Shown here: positions 12,654 to 20,799 of the stretch, in pieces
Layout: each line of letters opens with the position of its first letter
Numbering within the stretch: position 1 is the stretch's first letter
NCBI RefSeq assembly: GCF_026000295.1
Contig: NZ_AP026769.1
Location: 1 to 64,000, forward strand
DNA length: 64,000 bases
Source of the DNA: Helicobacter suis HS1
GTDB lineage: Bacteria > Campylobacterota > Campylobacteria > Campylobacterales > Helicobacteraceae
Reading direction: 5' to 3'
The notes under the pieces: generated by a model
What the model was told of the DNA's origin: nothing
The model's database searches: none
What the model saw: only the letters and a program-made list of their open reading frames with translations
Program-made: the position numbers and the translations under genes

Positions 12654-15261
12654 AATTACCTTAAAAGAATTTGCCTCAGAATTGGGCAGAACGGATACAA
12701 AGGCGGTGATTGAGGAGGCCAAAGAGATGGGGTTAAATCTCAAGGCTAATTCTAAGCTAGATACAGAGACAGCGGGTAAACTTTATGATTTTATTATCAA
12801 TAAAAATGCCCCTCGTGTATCCAAAGCCCCTACAAAGCAAGAAAGCGCTGATCAAAAGCCCAAAGCTAAAACTAAGACCAAAGAGATAAAAGAACAGCCT
12901 TCTAAAGTCTCTACTAAACCTGCTCCTGCTACCCCTGTTAAAAAGCGTAGTATTGAAATTGTTAGCGCAGAAGAAAAGGAAAAAAAATCCCCTCCAGCTG
13001 CTAAGAGTACCCCAAGCAAAATTAACCCAACCCAAACTAAAGACACACCCATTAAAAAAACACCCTCTCCCTCTACTCCTACAACCAACCCTCTTTTAGG
13101 GCGTACCCGTGGTATCCGTATTGTTAAACGCACCGATCAAGAGGAGGCAGCCCTCGCCCAAGAAGCCTTAAAAGCTACAACTAATGCAACCAAGCCCAAA
13201 GAGGAGCGCAAGCCTAAAAAGTCTACAAAGCCCCCTAAAAATGCGGCTAAACCGGGGAGCAAACGGGGGGCACAAAAACTTGATTTTGCGCAGGATAGAA
13301 GTTTTCATGATCTCTATGAGGAAGAACAAGATGAGGTACTTCTCTTTGATCTCCATGTTAAAGATGAGGAGGAGATTGAGGAGAGCGCCCCTAAACCTTT
13401 AAGCGATCGGGTTAAAATCCAACGCAAAAACCCTTGGATGAGTGAGGGGGGAATCCGCCGTTCGGCTAAAAAAAGACGAATTTATCGCCCCGAAAACGCT
13501 CCTAAAAGCGTGCAAAATAGCATCGTTGTTTCTGAGGAAGTGCGGGTGTATGAATTTGCTGAAAGCGCTAACCTCAACCTAGCCGATGTGATTAAAACTT
13601 TATTTAATTTGGGCATGATGGTTACTAAAAACGACTTTTTAGATCGCGATGCCATTGAAATTTTAGCCGAAGAGTTTGGACTAGAGGTGGCTATAGAGAG
13701 TACACAGGTCTTTACAGAGGAGGAGCAAACAGAGCAGGAACAAGATTTAGCAGAGCGCGCCCCTGTGGTAACAATTATGGGGCATGTTGATCATGGCAAA
13801 ACCTCTTTACTGGATAAAATCCGTAACCAAAGAGTAGCCGGAAGCGAAGCTGGAGGAATTACTCAGCACATCGGGGCTTACATGGTTACTAAGGGGGATA
13901 AGAAAATTGCCTTTATTGATACCCCCGGACACGAGGCTTTTAGTGCGATGCGCAAACGAGGGGCACAGGTTACTGACATCGCTATTATTGTAATCGCCGC
14001 AGATGATGGAGTCAAACCCCAAACAGTAGAGGCCTTTAAACAAGCCAAAGAGGCAGGGGTGCAAATCATCGTAGCGATGAATAAAATAGATAAAGAAAAT
14101 GCCAATGTAGATAAACTTAAGGCTGCATGTGCGGAACTAGGTTTTAATCCAAGAGATTGGGGCGGGGAGTATGAATTTATCCCCATTTCGGCTAAAACAG
14201 GGGAGGGGATAGACACGCTTTTAGAAACCATTTTAATTCAAGCAGAGATCATGGAACTTAAAGCCGCACCCGGGGCTAGTGCGCGAGCTGTAGTGTTAGA
14301 GGGGAGTGTAGAGAAAGGGCGCGGAGCGGTGGCTACGGTGATTGTGCAAAATGGAACGCTAAAAGTAGGCGATGCAGTGGTGGCCGATGTAGCCTTTGGT
14401 AAAGTGCGCACCATGACAGATGATCTAGGGCAAAATCTTAAAGCCCTTTTGCCCTCTGAAATGGCAGTTATCACCGGGCTTAGCGAAGTGCCTGCTGCTG
14501 GATCGGTTTTAATGGCGGTGGATAGTGAAAACACGGCTAGGTCTTTAGCCAACAAAAAAGCGACTTATCTACGCCAAAAAGCCCTCAGTAAGAGTACTAA
14601 AGTACACCTAGATGAGTTAGCGATGATGGTGGCTAATAAAGAGTTACAAAATATCCCTGTGGTACTCAAAGCCGATACACAGGGTAGTTTAGAGGCGATC
14701 AAACAAAGTCTACTAGCCCTTAATAATGAGGAGGTGGGTATTCAGATTTTAAGCGCGGGCGTGGGAGGGATTAGCGAAAATGATTTAAGTTTAATAGCCA
14801 ATAACGAACATGCCCTTGTGCTAGGTTTTAATATCCGCCCAACGGGCAATGTCCGCACCAAAGCCAAAGAGTTACGCGTAGAGATTAAAACCTATAGCGT
14901 GATTTATAGCCTATTAGATGATATGAAGGCGCTTGTAAGCGGACTAATGAGTCCGGTGATTGAGGAGGAGGATACAGGTCAAGCACAAGTACGCGAAACC
15001 TTTGTAATTCCTAAAGTGGGCACGGTGGCTGGGTGCATGGTTGTTGATGGGGTGATTAATAAAGGAATTAAAGTACGCTTAATCCGCGAGGGGGTGGTGG
15101 TACATGTGGGTAAAATTATCTCGCTTAAGCGCTTTAAAGATGATGCGCAGGAAGTGGGTAAGGGCTATGAGTGTGGGATCATGCTCGAGCACTTTAACGA
15201 TGTGCAAGTGGGCGATGTTTTTGAAAGCTTTAGAGAAATTAAAAAGACAAGGGTACTGTAA
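12646..15261 (+). CDS. infB: Translation initiation factor IF-2
   Basis: IF-2 is the GTPase that delivers fMet-tRNA to the 30S P site. The N-terminal 250 residues are a low-complexity Lys/Pro/Thr-rich linker typical of the factor. The IF2_N module (residues about 290-350) follows. The G domain has APVVTIMGHVDHGKTSLLD near residue 375, DTPGHEAF, NKID and SAKTGEG. Domains II-IV follow to the C-terminus. The length of 871 residues is slightly shorter than H. pylori, the difference lying in the linker. Its stop overlaps rbfA by one base (TAATG). Confidence 0.97.
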   Translation: MSEITLKEFASELGRTDTKAVIEEAKEMGLNLKANSKLDTETAGKLYDFIINKNAPRVSKAPTKQESADQKPKAKTKTKEIKEQPSKVSTKPAPATPVKKRSIEIVSAEEKEKKSPPAAKSTPSKINPTQTKDTPIKKTPSPSTPTTNPLLGRTRGIRIVKRTDQEEAALAQEALKATTNATKPKEERKPKKSTKPPKNAAKPGSKRGAQKLDFAQDRSFHDLYEEEQDEVLLFDLHVKDEEEIEESAPKPLSDRVKIQRKNPWMSEGGIRRSAKKRRIYRPENAPKSVQNSIVVSEEVRVYEFAESANLNLADVIKTLFNLGMMVTKNDFLDRDAIEILAEEFGLEVAIESTQVFTEEEQTEQEQDLAERAPVVTIMGHVDHGKTSLLDKIRNQRVAGSEAGGITQHIGAYMVTKGDKKIAFIDTPGHEAFSAMRKRGAQVTDIAIIVIAADDGVKPQTVEAFKQAKEAGVQIIVAMNKIDKENANVDKLKAACAELGFNPRDWGGEYEFIPISAKTGEGIDTLLETILIQAEIMELKAAPGASARAVVLEGSVEKGRGAVATVIVQNGTLKVGDAVVADVAFGKVRTMTDDLGQNLKALLPSEMAVITGLSEVPAAGSVLMAVDSENTARSLANKKATYLRQKALSKSTKVHLDELAMMVANKELQNIPVVLKADTQGSLEAIKQSLLALNNEEVGIQILSAGVGGISENDLSLIANNEHALVLGFNIRPTGNVRTKAKELRVEIKTYSVIYSLLDDMKALVSGLMSPVIEEEDTGQAQVRETFVIPKVGTVAGCMVVDGVINKGIKVRLIREGVVVHVGKIISLKRFKDDAQEVGKGYECGIMLEHFNDVQVGDVFESFREIKKTRVL

Positions 15262-15599
15262 TGAGTGTACATGCAAAAAGATTAGATGCAAGATTACTTG
15301 AATACCTACAGGAGGCCTTAGGCGCTTTAGATAATCCAGAATTAAGTAACCTCACCCTCACGGCGGTACACTGCTCTAGGGGCAAATACCACGCTGTGAT
15401 CTATGTAGATGGCTCGTTTATAGACACAAAACAAAGGGGCGCATTGCTCAAGGCGCTTAAAAAGGCCACACCAATACTTCGCGCCCATGTTTTACAGGTG
15501 AGTGGGTGGTTTAAATGCCCGCAACTAGCCTTTGAATTTGACACCCAGTTAGAGCAAGCACAAAAACTAGACGATCTCTTTGCCCGCATTGGTTTATAA
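15261..15599 (+). CDS. rbfA: 30S ribosome-binding factor RbfA
   Basis: This 112-residue protein sits between infB and rimP and is coupled to both by 1-bp overlaps. It has RbfA features: a small basic KH-like fold beginning RLDARLLEYLQEALGALDNPEL, then VHCSRGKYHAVIYVDG. RbfA matures the 5' end of 16S rRNA and is needed at low temperature. Sequence is divergent, as usual in this phylum, so recognition leans on context as well as length. Confidence 0.85.
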   Translation: MSVHAKRLDARLLEYLQEALGALDNPELSNLTLTAVHCSRGKYHAVIYVDGSFIDTKQRGALLKALKKATPILRAHVLQVSGWFKCPQLAFEFDTQLEQAQKLDDLFARIGL

Positions 15600-16054
15600 T
15601 GGACAACACAGAACTAGAAAATCTCTTAGAGACAACGCTTAAGGGTATGGGTTGTGCGCTCTATGATGTGGCTTTTTTAAAGGAAAATAAAAGAGATATT
15701 TTGCGTATCAGTATTAAGGCGCTAGAAGGCCCCACAAGTTTAGACATCTGTGAGGAGGCGAGTTTACTCATCTCCCCTCTTTTAGATGTGCACGCCCCCT
15801 TTAAAAATGCCTATACGCTAGAGGTGAGTTCTATGGGATTAGAGCGTAGTTTAAGCAAGCTCAAGCATTTCAAACTCTCCATTGGGGATTTAGTGGAATG
15901 CAAAACCATAGAAAATACCCGCTTAAAAGGTGTGATACAGGCCGTAAATGGCTCTAGTATTGTATTGCAGTGTGCAGAAGGGCTAGAAAACCTGCCCTTT
16001 GAAAATATTAAGAAAGCCAAAACGATCTTTGAATTTAATACAGCAAAACCTTAA
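15599..16054 (+). CDS. rimP: Ribosome maturation factor RimP
   Basis: RimP helps assemble the 30S subunit. The N-terminal domain has LKGMGCALYDVAFLKENKRDILRISI, and the central family motif YTLEVSSMGLERSL closely follows the usual EVSSPGLDRPL. The C-terminal SH3-like domain includes GVIQAVNGSSIVLQC. At 151 residues it has family length. It is the last gene of the infB-rbfA-rimP set. Beyond it, conserved order breaks off and eroded accessory DNA begins. Confidence 0.92.
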   Translation: MDNTELENLLETTLKGMGCALYDVAFLKENKRDILRISIKALEGPTSLDICEEASLLISPLLDVHAPFKNAYTLEVSSMGLERSLSKLKHFKLSIGDLVECKTIENTRLKGVIQAVNGSSIVLQCAEGLENLPFENIKKAKTIFEFNTAKP

Positions 16055-16057
16055 GAT

Positions 16058-16253
16058 TTACTTGAGCTCTGTAACGCTTTGGCCTCCAATGCCCCAGTCA
16101 TCTGTATCAACCTCCTCAATAATCACTACAGTTCTTGCCCTCTTTTTACAAAGTACATTAACTAACATCCGTATACCCTTCAATCAAAGCCTTCTTGTTC
16201 TCTACACTCAGAGGGGTAGACTCGCGCGTAAGTTTAATATTTACAAGAGGCAT
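16058..16253 (-). pseudogene. 4-oxalocrotonate tautomerase-like gene, frameshifted copy 1
   Basis: Read on the minus strand from ATG 16253 the frame gives MPLVNIKLTRESTPLS and stops early. A second frame then gives LVNVLCKKRARTVVIIEEV up to QSVTELK at the TAA at 16058. Together they form a 2-oxo-acid tautomerase of about 65 residues with the catalytic Pro2. The frame breaks near 16170, where GAT-G-TTA replaces the GAT-TTA-TTG seen in copy 2. AGGAGCGAGC precedes the ATG. It lies 3 bp past the rimP stop on the opposite strand, tandem with a second broken copy. Confidence 0.75.
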
Positions 16254-16348
16254 GCTCGCTCCTTAAAAATGATATAGAGATTTAAAGAAACCTAAAAAAC
16301 CCACTAAAAAAGCCAAAAAATTTTTACATGAAACACAATCAAGAAGTC

Positions 16349-16556
16349 TTAAGATTTTTTCCTAACCTCTGTAATGCTTTCGCCCCCAAAGCCATAACTA
16401 TCTGGATTAATCTCTTCAATGATCACTACGGTTCTTGCCCTGCTTTTTCCCAGTACATTAACCAATAAATCCGTAGCCCCTTTAATTAAAGCCTTTTTTT
16501 TCCTTAGCATTAAGAGGAGTGGCTTCCTGTGCAACCTTAATATTAATAAGAGGCAT
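16349..16556 (-). pseudogene. 4-oxalocrotonate tautomerase-like gene, frameshifted in an A8 tract (copy 2)
   Basis: From ATG 16556 (ribosome site AAGGAGC) the product begins MPLINIKVAQEATPLNAKEKK and then loses frame in a run of eight A residues at 16493-16501. With seven A residues it continues ALIKGATDLLVNVLGKSRAR and ends GGESITEVRKKS, a complete tautomerase of about 68 residues like DmpI of H. pylori. The tract could be a phase-variable switch, a fixed mutation or a sequencing error. It shares about three quarters of its bases with copy 1, so the pair arose by tandem duplication. Confidence 0.75.
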
Positions 16557-17005
16557 GTTAGCTCCTTAAATGATGTGTAGAGGTTTATATTAGCGTAAAA
16601 ATTTCCACATTAACTAAACTCGGTTAAAACAGACTTTTTTAACTCTAGAAAAAAAGAGATCAAAAAACGCGCCCTTAGCGTTTGATACACTGCTATACAA
16701 TTTACATCTTACCCGCTAAGTGGGTTTTGCCAAAGTTAATTAAAAATAGCAAATGCCCTATAGATGCTTGTGTGGTGTTTTCCTTTGGCTTTTTCTATCT
16801 GTTATTTTAAAAATTTGGTGTACATAGAGGTTTTAACCAGTTTGCCCACATAAGTATTACTATCTTTAGCGATCTTTAAACGGTCTCCTTGCACTTAAAT
16901 AGCCCATAAAATTTAAAAAGTCCTATCTGCAAGAAAGCCAACAGGCTTACTATGAAGAACAAATTAAACGCGTATTGAAATAGACTACATAATCACACAT
17001 ACAAC
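16557..17005. other. Gene-poor eroded stretch
   Basis: No intact gene is visible in these 450 bases. The stretch holds ACCCGCTAAGTGGGTTTT near 16709, which could be a weak terminator hairpin. It also has a 69-bp copy of mscS codons (16822-16890). A plus-strand frame reads KSYLQESQQAYYEEQIKRVL and then a stop at 16981-16983; it looks like the tail of a lost gene of unknown family. The mix of unrelated fragments suggests repeated deletion and filling. Confidence 0.5.
16822..16890 (-). repeat. 69-bp copy of mscS coding sequence
   Basis: These bases are identical to 17840-17908, which encode the GDRLKIAKDSNTYVGKLVKT part of the MscS beta domain. Offset is exactly 1018 bp, the same as for the larger repeat 17025-17489 / 18043-18507, although the sequence between the two matching blocks differs. 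Both therefore descend from one duplication event. Confidence 0.9.
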
Positions 17006-17197
17006 CTAGAAACTACTAAGGCTAACAATAAGTATTATGAAAGTAATCACAAAAAGATACATTGCCCTACGAATATGATAAGCACGCTCAGAACGCTTAT
17101 GTAAGCTTCCTACAAGCGGTAACAATGTTAATAACAAATCGGTAAAAAGAAACACACAGGCGACAATAAAGATGCCAATAATATAACCAATTATCAT
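17006..17197 (-). pseudogene. Truncated MscS-like N-terminal duplicate
   Basis: From ATG 17197 (AAGGAGA upstream) the frame encodes 63 residues. The first 16 (MIIGYIIGIFIVACVF) and the segment ERAYHIRRAMYLFVITFIILIV are identical to the complete mscS gene 1018 bp away. The intervening loop differs (FTDLLLTLLPLVGSLHK), and the frame ends soon after at SLSSF. It retains two membrane segments and an intact leader, so a short membrane peptide could be made, but the channel domain is gone. Confidence 0.7.
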
Positions 17198-17489
17198 AAA
17201 AACTTCTCCTTGTATAGTGTAGTAGATACAGAAACATTTTCTGTAATTCTTGTAGTATAACAGCACCTTTTATCAGAGAGCATTTTAGTTTCTAATGGAG
17301 GTATGTTGAGATAGGGACACTCAATGGACAACGGACCCAGACATAGAAATTCGTAACACCGATTTATTTTCTATTTCTTGTGGTGGAATTTACAAGTGCA
17401 CCTAGATAATCCAAATCTCATGGGCAAATACCATAAAATTGCTTCATAGAGATCGCCTTGTTTAAACATGATCTAACCCCCACTCTAAC
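17025..17489 (-). repeat. 465-bp imperfect direct repeat, left copy
   Basis: This block aligns without gaps to 18043-18507 at offset 1018. Long identical stretches are broken by two divergent patches (about 17092-17150 and 17335-17365) of equal length. Read on the minus strand it comprises the amidase 3' end, the mscS leader and the mscS 5' end. Two short stretches have been replaced while the flanks stayed identical, a pattern of mosaic rather than simple decay. Confidence 0.85.
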
Positions 17490-18215
17490 ATAAAGATGCG
17501 CTCCCTCTTTTTCCGGCATAATAAACACCCTAGGATCTGTCTTGATGTCTTTCTGTAAGGCATATTCAGGGCGCATCTCCTGATACTGTCGCTTTGCGGC
17601 TTCTTTGTCTGAATATCTAACAATAATTTCTTTGGCGATTTCTACAGCTCTTTCATAATCTGACTTAAAGGCAAGCAAAAACTCCAAACTATCCCAAATA
17701 ACTTCGTTTTTCTGATAGCCATACTTAACAAGTAAACCCGTAAAAATATAGTGGTTGGGCACATGAATTAAACGGCCTGCCTTGCCATCGCCTTTAAGAT
17801 AAGTATCTGGCGTTATCTCCTCAAGCAACACTAAATGAAACATAGAGGTTTTAACCAGTTTGCCCACATAAGTATTACTATCTTTAGCGATCTTTAAACG
17901 GTCTCCTTCTTGTATAACTTTGCAAAAAATTATAGTTAAAAATGCGAAAAAATTTGAAATCGCAGAACGCATAGTTAGACCAAGCCATGTGGCAAAAAGA
18001 GCAGATGGTATAGGCCATTTATAAAAACCCATAGCAACACCCACAATAAGTATTATGAAAGTAATCACAAAAAGATACATTGCCCTACGAATATGATAAG
18101 CACGCTCATCCTCGTATGGACGCCGACCCCTAAGACCTATGTAAAGATACAGTGCCATTGCCAAAAGAAACACACAGGCGACAATAAAGATGCCAATAAT
18201 ATAACCAATTATCAT
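17418..18215 (-). CDS. MscS-family mechanosensitive channel with foreign C-terminal tail
   Basis: ATG 18215 follows AAGGAGA by 8 bases and begins a 265-residue protein. Three membrane segments lie at about 1-25, 44-63 and 72-100. The MscS beta domain follows, with GDRLKIA near 104, SNTYVGKLVKTSMF, and the VPNHYIF motif near 152. An alpha/beta C-terminal part comes next. MscS channels release solutes on hypo-osmotic shock. After residue 245 the sequence GVRSCLNKAISMKQFYGICP is read from a duplicated amidase tail in another frame, so the native end is lost. Whether the channel still folds is unclear. Confidence 0.75.
   Translation of the reverse strand: MIIGYIIGIFIVACVFLLAMALYLYIGLRGRRPYEDERAYHIRRAMYLFVITFIILIVGVAMGFYKWPIPSALFATWLGLTMRSAISNFFAFLTIIFCKVIQEGDRLKIAKDSNTYVGKLVKTSMFHLVLLEEITPDTYLKGDGKAGRLIHVPNHYIFTGLLVKYGYQKNEVIWDSLEFLLAFKSDYERAVEIAKEIIVRYSDKEAAKRQYQEMRPEYALQKDIKTDPRVFIMPEKEGAHLYVRVGVRSCLNKAISMKQFYGICP
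17840..17908 (-). repeat. Parental copy of the 69-bp mscS repeat
   Basis: This is the in-frame source of 16822-16890 and lies within the pore-lining beta domain of the mscS gene. It is identical over all 69 bases. Confidence 0.9.
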
Positions 18216-18507
18216 AAAAACTTCTCCTTGTATAGTGTAGTAGATACAGAAACATTTTCTGTAATTCTTGTAGTATAACAGCACCTTTTATCAGAGAGCA
18301 TTTTAGTTTCTAATGGAGGTATGTTGAGATAGGGACACTCAATGGACAACGGACATAGACATAGAAATCTTGCTATCCAAGAGGCATTTAGACTCTTGTG
18401 GTGGAATTTACAAGTGCACCTAGATAATCCAAATCTCATGGGCAAATACCATAAAATTGCTTCATAGAGATCGCCTTGTTTAAACATGATCTAACCCCCA
18501 CTCTAAC
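18043..18507 (-). repeat. 465-bp imperfect direct repeat, right copy
   Basis: This is the right partner of 17025-17489. It covers the start of mscS, its leader with promoter-like TATACT at 18272-18277, and the amidase 3' end. Because its mscS part is continuous with the full gene and its amidase part with the amidase remnant, it is taken as the parental copy. Confidence 0.85.
18246..18262 (-). promoter_or_regulatory. Palindrome in the mscS leader, possible operator or hairpin
   Basis: ACAGAAA-3 bases-TTTCTGT is a perfect 7-bp inverted repeat between the -10-like TATACT (18272-18277) and the mscS ribosome site. It is preserved in the duplicated leader at 17228-17244. It could bind a dimeric repressor or fold in the mRNA; the sequence alone does not decide. 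Confidence 0.4.
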
Positions 18508-18790
18508 GCCTCCTCAATCACATCAAAACATGGGCAATCTTTTTTAGGCTCAAAATCACGATGCCCATAGAGTTTAGCCGCTACATTCTCTTTAAGTAGC
18601 TTTAAGCATAGGCTTTTAAGCGCCTCTTTTTGTTCTGGAGTGCGGGTGTCTTTAGGTTTGTGATTAAAATCAAGGCCACCAATATAACAAATCCCTAAAG
18701 AATCGCTATTATGGCCCTTGCAGTGCGCGCCTACAAAGCAATAAGGCCGCCCCCCTCCTCAATGCTGTTATTTAAGCGGATCACAAAGTA
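18480..18790 (-). pseudogene. N-acetylmuramoyl-L-alanine amidase (phage endolysin type), broken 5' end
   Basis: On the minus strand the frame reads PYCFVGAHCKGHNSDSLGIC, then GGLDF, DTRTPEQKEALKSL, LYGHRDF and DCPCFDV, ending at TAA 18480. These are the zinc-histidine and substrate motifs of type-2 amidases found in Mu-like phage lysis modules. Upstream, RLNNSIEEGG continues only if the G6 tract near 18750 is read as G7. Before that the frame stops, and no start survives. It would have cut the amide bond between muramic acid and the stem peptide. It belongs with gemA and mor nearby as prophage debris. Confidence 0.7.
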
Positions 18791-18865
18791 TCGTTCTTAG
18801 AAAAAAGCATAGAATTCATCAAAGAAATTAGCACTTTTACCTTTGAGGGTGGCAATGCAAAATGC

Positions 18866-19282
18866 CTATTTTCTGATTTTTAAATCATCGTTAAATTCTA
18901 ACCTAAACTTATCGCCTTTAAAATGATCCTGTTTGATTGCTTGTTGTCCTGCTAAACTTGTAAAGTATTGGTTTAACAGCAAAAAATAGGCGTCGTGGTT
19001 GATACCAATTAAGTTTGGTTGGTAATAAGGAAAAGTCGTAGGATTGAGTACCCACCCTGCGGTTGTATTATAGGCAATAAAGAGTCTTTGAGCCGCGCGG
19101 CTGTGCCATAGATCAAAACCATTTTCACAAAGCAATTGTCCGGCCACACTGATTGGTTCAAGCGCAAAATGTGTATAGGCAATCCCTTTAATGCCCTTAT
19201 TAGGCCCGCTGTTATAATTAGCCGTGTTAGTGCGCACAACCTCCTTTGCCATAACACCCTTTCTATCAATTCTACAGCGCAC
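18866..19282 (-). pseudogene. Alginate-lyase-like protein, C-terminal fragment
   Basis: The 138-residue frame contains AKEVVRTNTANYNSG followed by YTHFALEPISVAGQLLCENGFDLW. This resembles the conserved RxNxxxxY...AL.PL...A...G.DL core of the alginate lyase family (PF05426 type), and an ...INHDAYFLLL tail follows. Family members are more than twice as long and have a signal peptide, so the 5' part is missing. The apparent start runs into the GemA leader on the other strand. Assignment rests on a short motif and is tentative; a different secreted helical-toroid enzyme is possible. Confidence 0.4.
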
Positions 19283-19330
19283 AAGACTTTTACAGCGAAT
19301 TTGGCACTAATAAGCCTGATAGGGGGGAGT

Positions 19331-19795
19331 ATGACAGAAAAGCAAAAAGCTTTTAGAAAAAGCCTCTTAGCCCAAATCCACATGGAGCCACTCCAAAAAT
19401 TATTAGCAAAGTCTGGTATCTGGGAGCGCTGGCTAAATGAGCGCTTTTATGTCACAAGTTGCAAAGATTTAGCCATTGAACACCTTATAGATGTGTTGGC
19501 CTTATTGCGCCGCTCCTCTGAGCGCTACAAAAGAATTAGAGATCCCAAAGCGCCGACAAAAAAACAAGCCAACTTAATCGCCGATCTTTTAGATGATTTA
19601 GATATGACTTTAGCGGATTTTGAAAAGTTAGCATGGCGGATTTGCAAAACGCGCACAAATGCACTCACTAAGCAACAAGCTAGTCACCTCATCTTCGCGC
19701 TTAAAAACATGGTAAAAGTACAAGAACAAAAATTTTGCCAACTAGCCATTAATGATCCAAACTATGTCCCTAGCTACCTTAAAAACAACCAATAA
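19331..19795 (+). CDS. Mu-like phage GemA regulatory protein (DUF1018)
   Basis: ATG 19331 follows GGGGGGAG. The 154-residue product begins EKQKAFRKSLLAQIHMEPLQ and later has a TKKQANLIADLLDDL stretch. This is the layout of the GemA family of Mu-like phages, which modulates host gene expression and gyrase. The frame is open upstream but that part is unrelated. Mor follows with a 32-bp overlap, the order found in Mu-like early regions. No transposase (MuA), MuB or structural genes are present, so this is a remnant. Confidence 0.7.
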   Translation: MTEKQKAFRKSLLAQIHMEPLQKLLAKSGIWERWLNERFYVTSCKDLAIEHLIDVLALLRRSSERYKRIRDPKAPTKKQANLIADLLDDLDMTLADFEKLAWRICKTRTNALTKQQASHLIFALKNMVKVQEQKFCQLAINDPNYVPSYLKNNQ

Positions 19796-20057
19796 CCAGT
19801 ATTTAGACTTTGAGACTTTCAAGGCGCTAGATTATAAAAGTGTTTGTCTTTTGTATGGAGGGTGTCAAGTTAGTTTTCATAAACCAAGAACTAGCCACAA
19901 GGAGGCGCGCAAAAAACATAAGGCAATCGCTCTCCACTATGCCAAACTAGGCAGAAAAAGCACACTACAAAAATTTAAGATCACAGCAAGTTACTTGGAT
20001 TTTGTGTTAAAAAAGACTAAAAGACAAGGGTTTAACACCCATTCAACCCCCGTTTAG
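19764..20057 (+). CDS. Mor-like middle-operon transcription activator
   Basis: From ATG 19764 the 97-residue protein has LLYGGCQVSFHKP, then KHKAIALHYAKLGRKSTLQKF and a helix-turn-helix-like end ITASYLDFVLKK. This matches the Mor/C activator family of Mu phages (GG-x-x-x-IPK followed by a DNA-binding HTH). It starts inside gemA and is probably co-translated with it. It appears intact, but its target middle promoter and operon are absent from the window. Confidence 0.65.
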   Translation: MSLATLKTTNNQYLDFETFKALDYKSVCLLYGGCQVSFHKPRTSHKEARKKHKAIALHYAKLGRKSTLQKFKITASYLDFVLKKTKRQGFNTHSTPV

Positions 20058-20073
20058 TAGGGGTTTAGCGCGT

Positions 20074-20784
20074 TTACTCCTCCTCTGAGAAATCCCTTAA
20101 TTGCATTTGTCGGATATGAGCGCTGTGAGCCTGTGATGTTAAAAAAAAGCCACTTAGTTCTATGTCCCCCTCTATCATCTCCCTAATAATGGTATAAACG
20201 CGCGGAAAAGCCATGCTAAAATCTGGTTTGTTAACCCGCTCTAACTCTAAATAATAATCATACATGGCCTTATAGCCCTTGCGTGGGGCGCTGCTGCCGA
20301 TTGCTAAAATAGCTTCTCTTAGTAGTTCTTTGTTTACTTTGGTTTTTCTTTTATAGTAGTCTAGGCGCTTCTCACTCACATGATAGGTTCTTTTTGGATC
20401 AAAATTAAGCTTATGTTCTTTGAAGTACTTGCGCCATTCACCCAGCTTGCTAAGCCATTTCATTAGTCTTGATTGTCGCACTTCAGCCCCGCGTGTTTCA
20501 TACAAGACATGCAAAACAAGCGCGGGCGCTATCTCACGGCGGCATTGATCAATAAATGATATTAGGCGGTATTTTTCCTCAAAGGTAAAATGTCTTTTTG
20601 TTATATCAAAGTCCGCCATTTCTTGGCGTACATACTTTTCTACCTCTTTGATCTCAGCGTTTCTAGGATTATAAGGGTTGTATGCGGCGCGCGTTATGCG
20701 GGGGTAGTATTTGCTAGTATCCACACCATATAAGTGCCAGTAATTGGGGACTACTTCTAAGTTTTCATCATGTGGCGTTTGCAT
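20074..20784 (-). CDS. Uncharacterised protein, probably phage-related
   Basis: The 236-residue frame from ATG 20784 begins QTPHDENLEVVPNYWHLYGV and is rich in Tyr, Arg and Lys, with no membrane segment or signal peptide. I do not recognise a family. Orientation is opposite to gemA and mor, and the 3' ends are 17 bp apart. Bases 20684-20728, coding for GVDTSKYYPRITRAA, recur in inverted orientation at 34136-34180 inside another accessory locus. An upstream TTG at 20799 is an alternative start; neither has a clear ribosome site. Confidence 0.5.
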   Translation of the reverse strand: MQTPHDENLEVVPNYWHLYGVDTSKYYPRITRAAYNPYNPRNAEIKEVEKYVRQEMADFDITKRHFTFEEKYRLISFIDQCRREIAPALVLHVLYETRGAEVRQSRLMKWLSKLGEWRKYFKEHKLNFDPKRTYHVSEKRLDYYKRKTKVNKELLREAILAIGSSAPRKGYKAMYDYYLELERVNKPDFSMAFPRVYTIIREMIEGDIELSGFFLTSQAHSAHIRQMQLRDFSEEE

Positions 20785-20799
20785 AAAAGAACAATACAA

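Noticed and set aside
16557-16820. Small RNA gene in the gap after the tautomerase copies
   Set aside because: A short GC hairpin at about 16709 is present, but no promoter or conserved fold supports an RNA gene.
18212-18487. 91-residue minus-strand frame over the MscS leader
   Set aside because: It runs through the promoter, palindrome and ribosome site of mscS, has odd composition, and exists only because the leader is free of stops.
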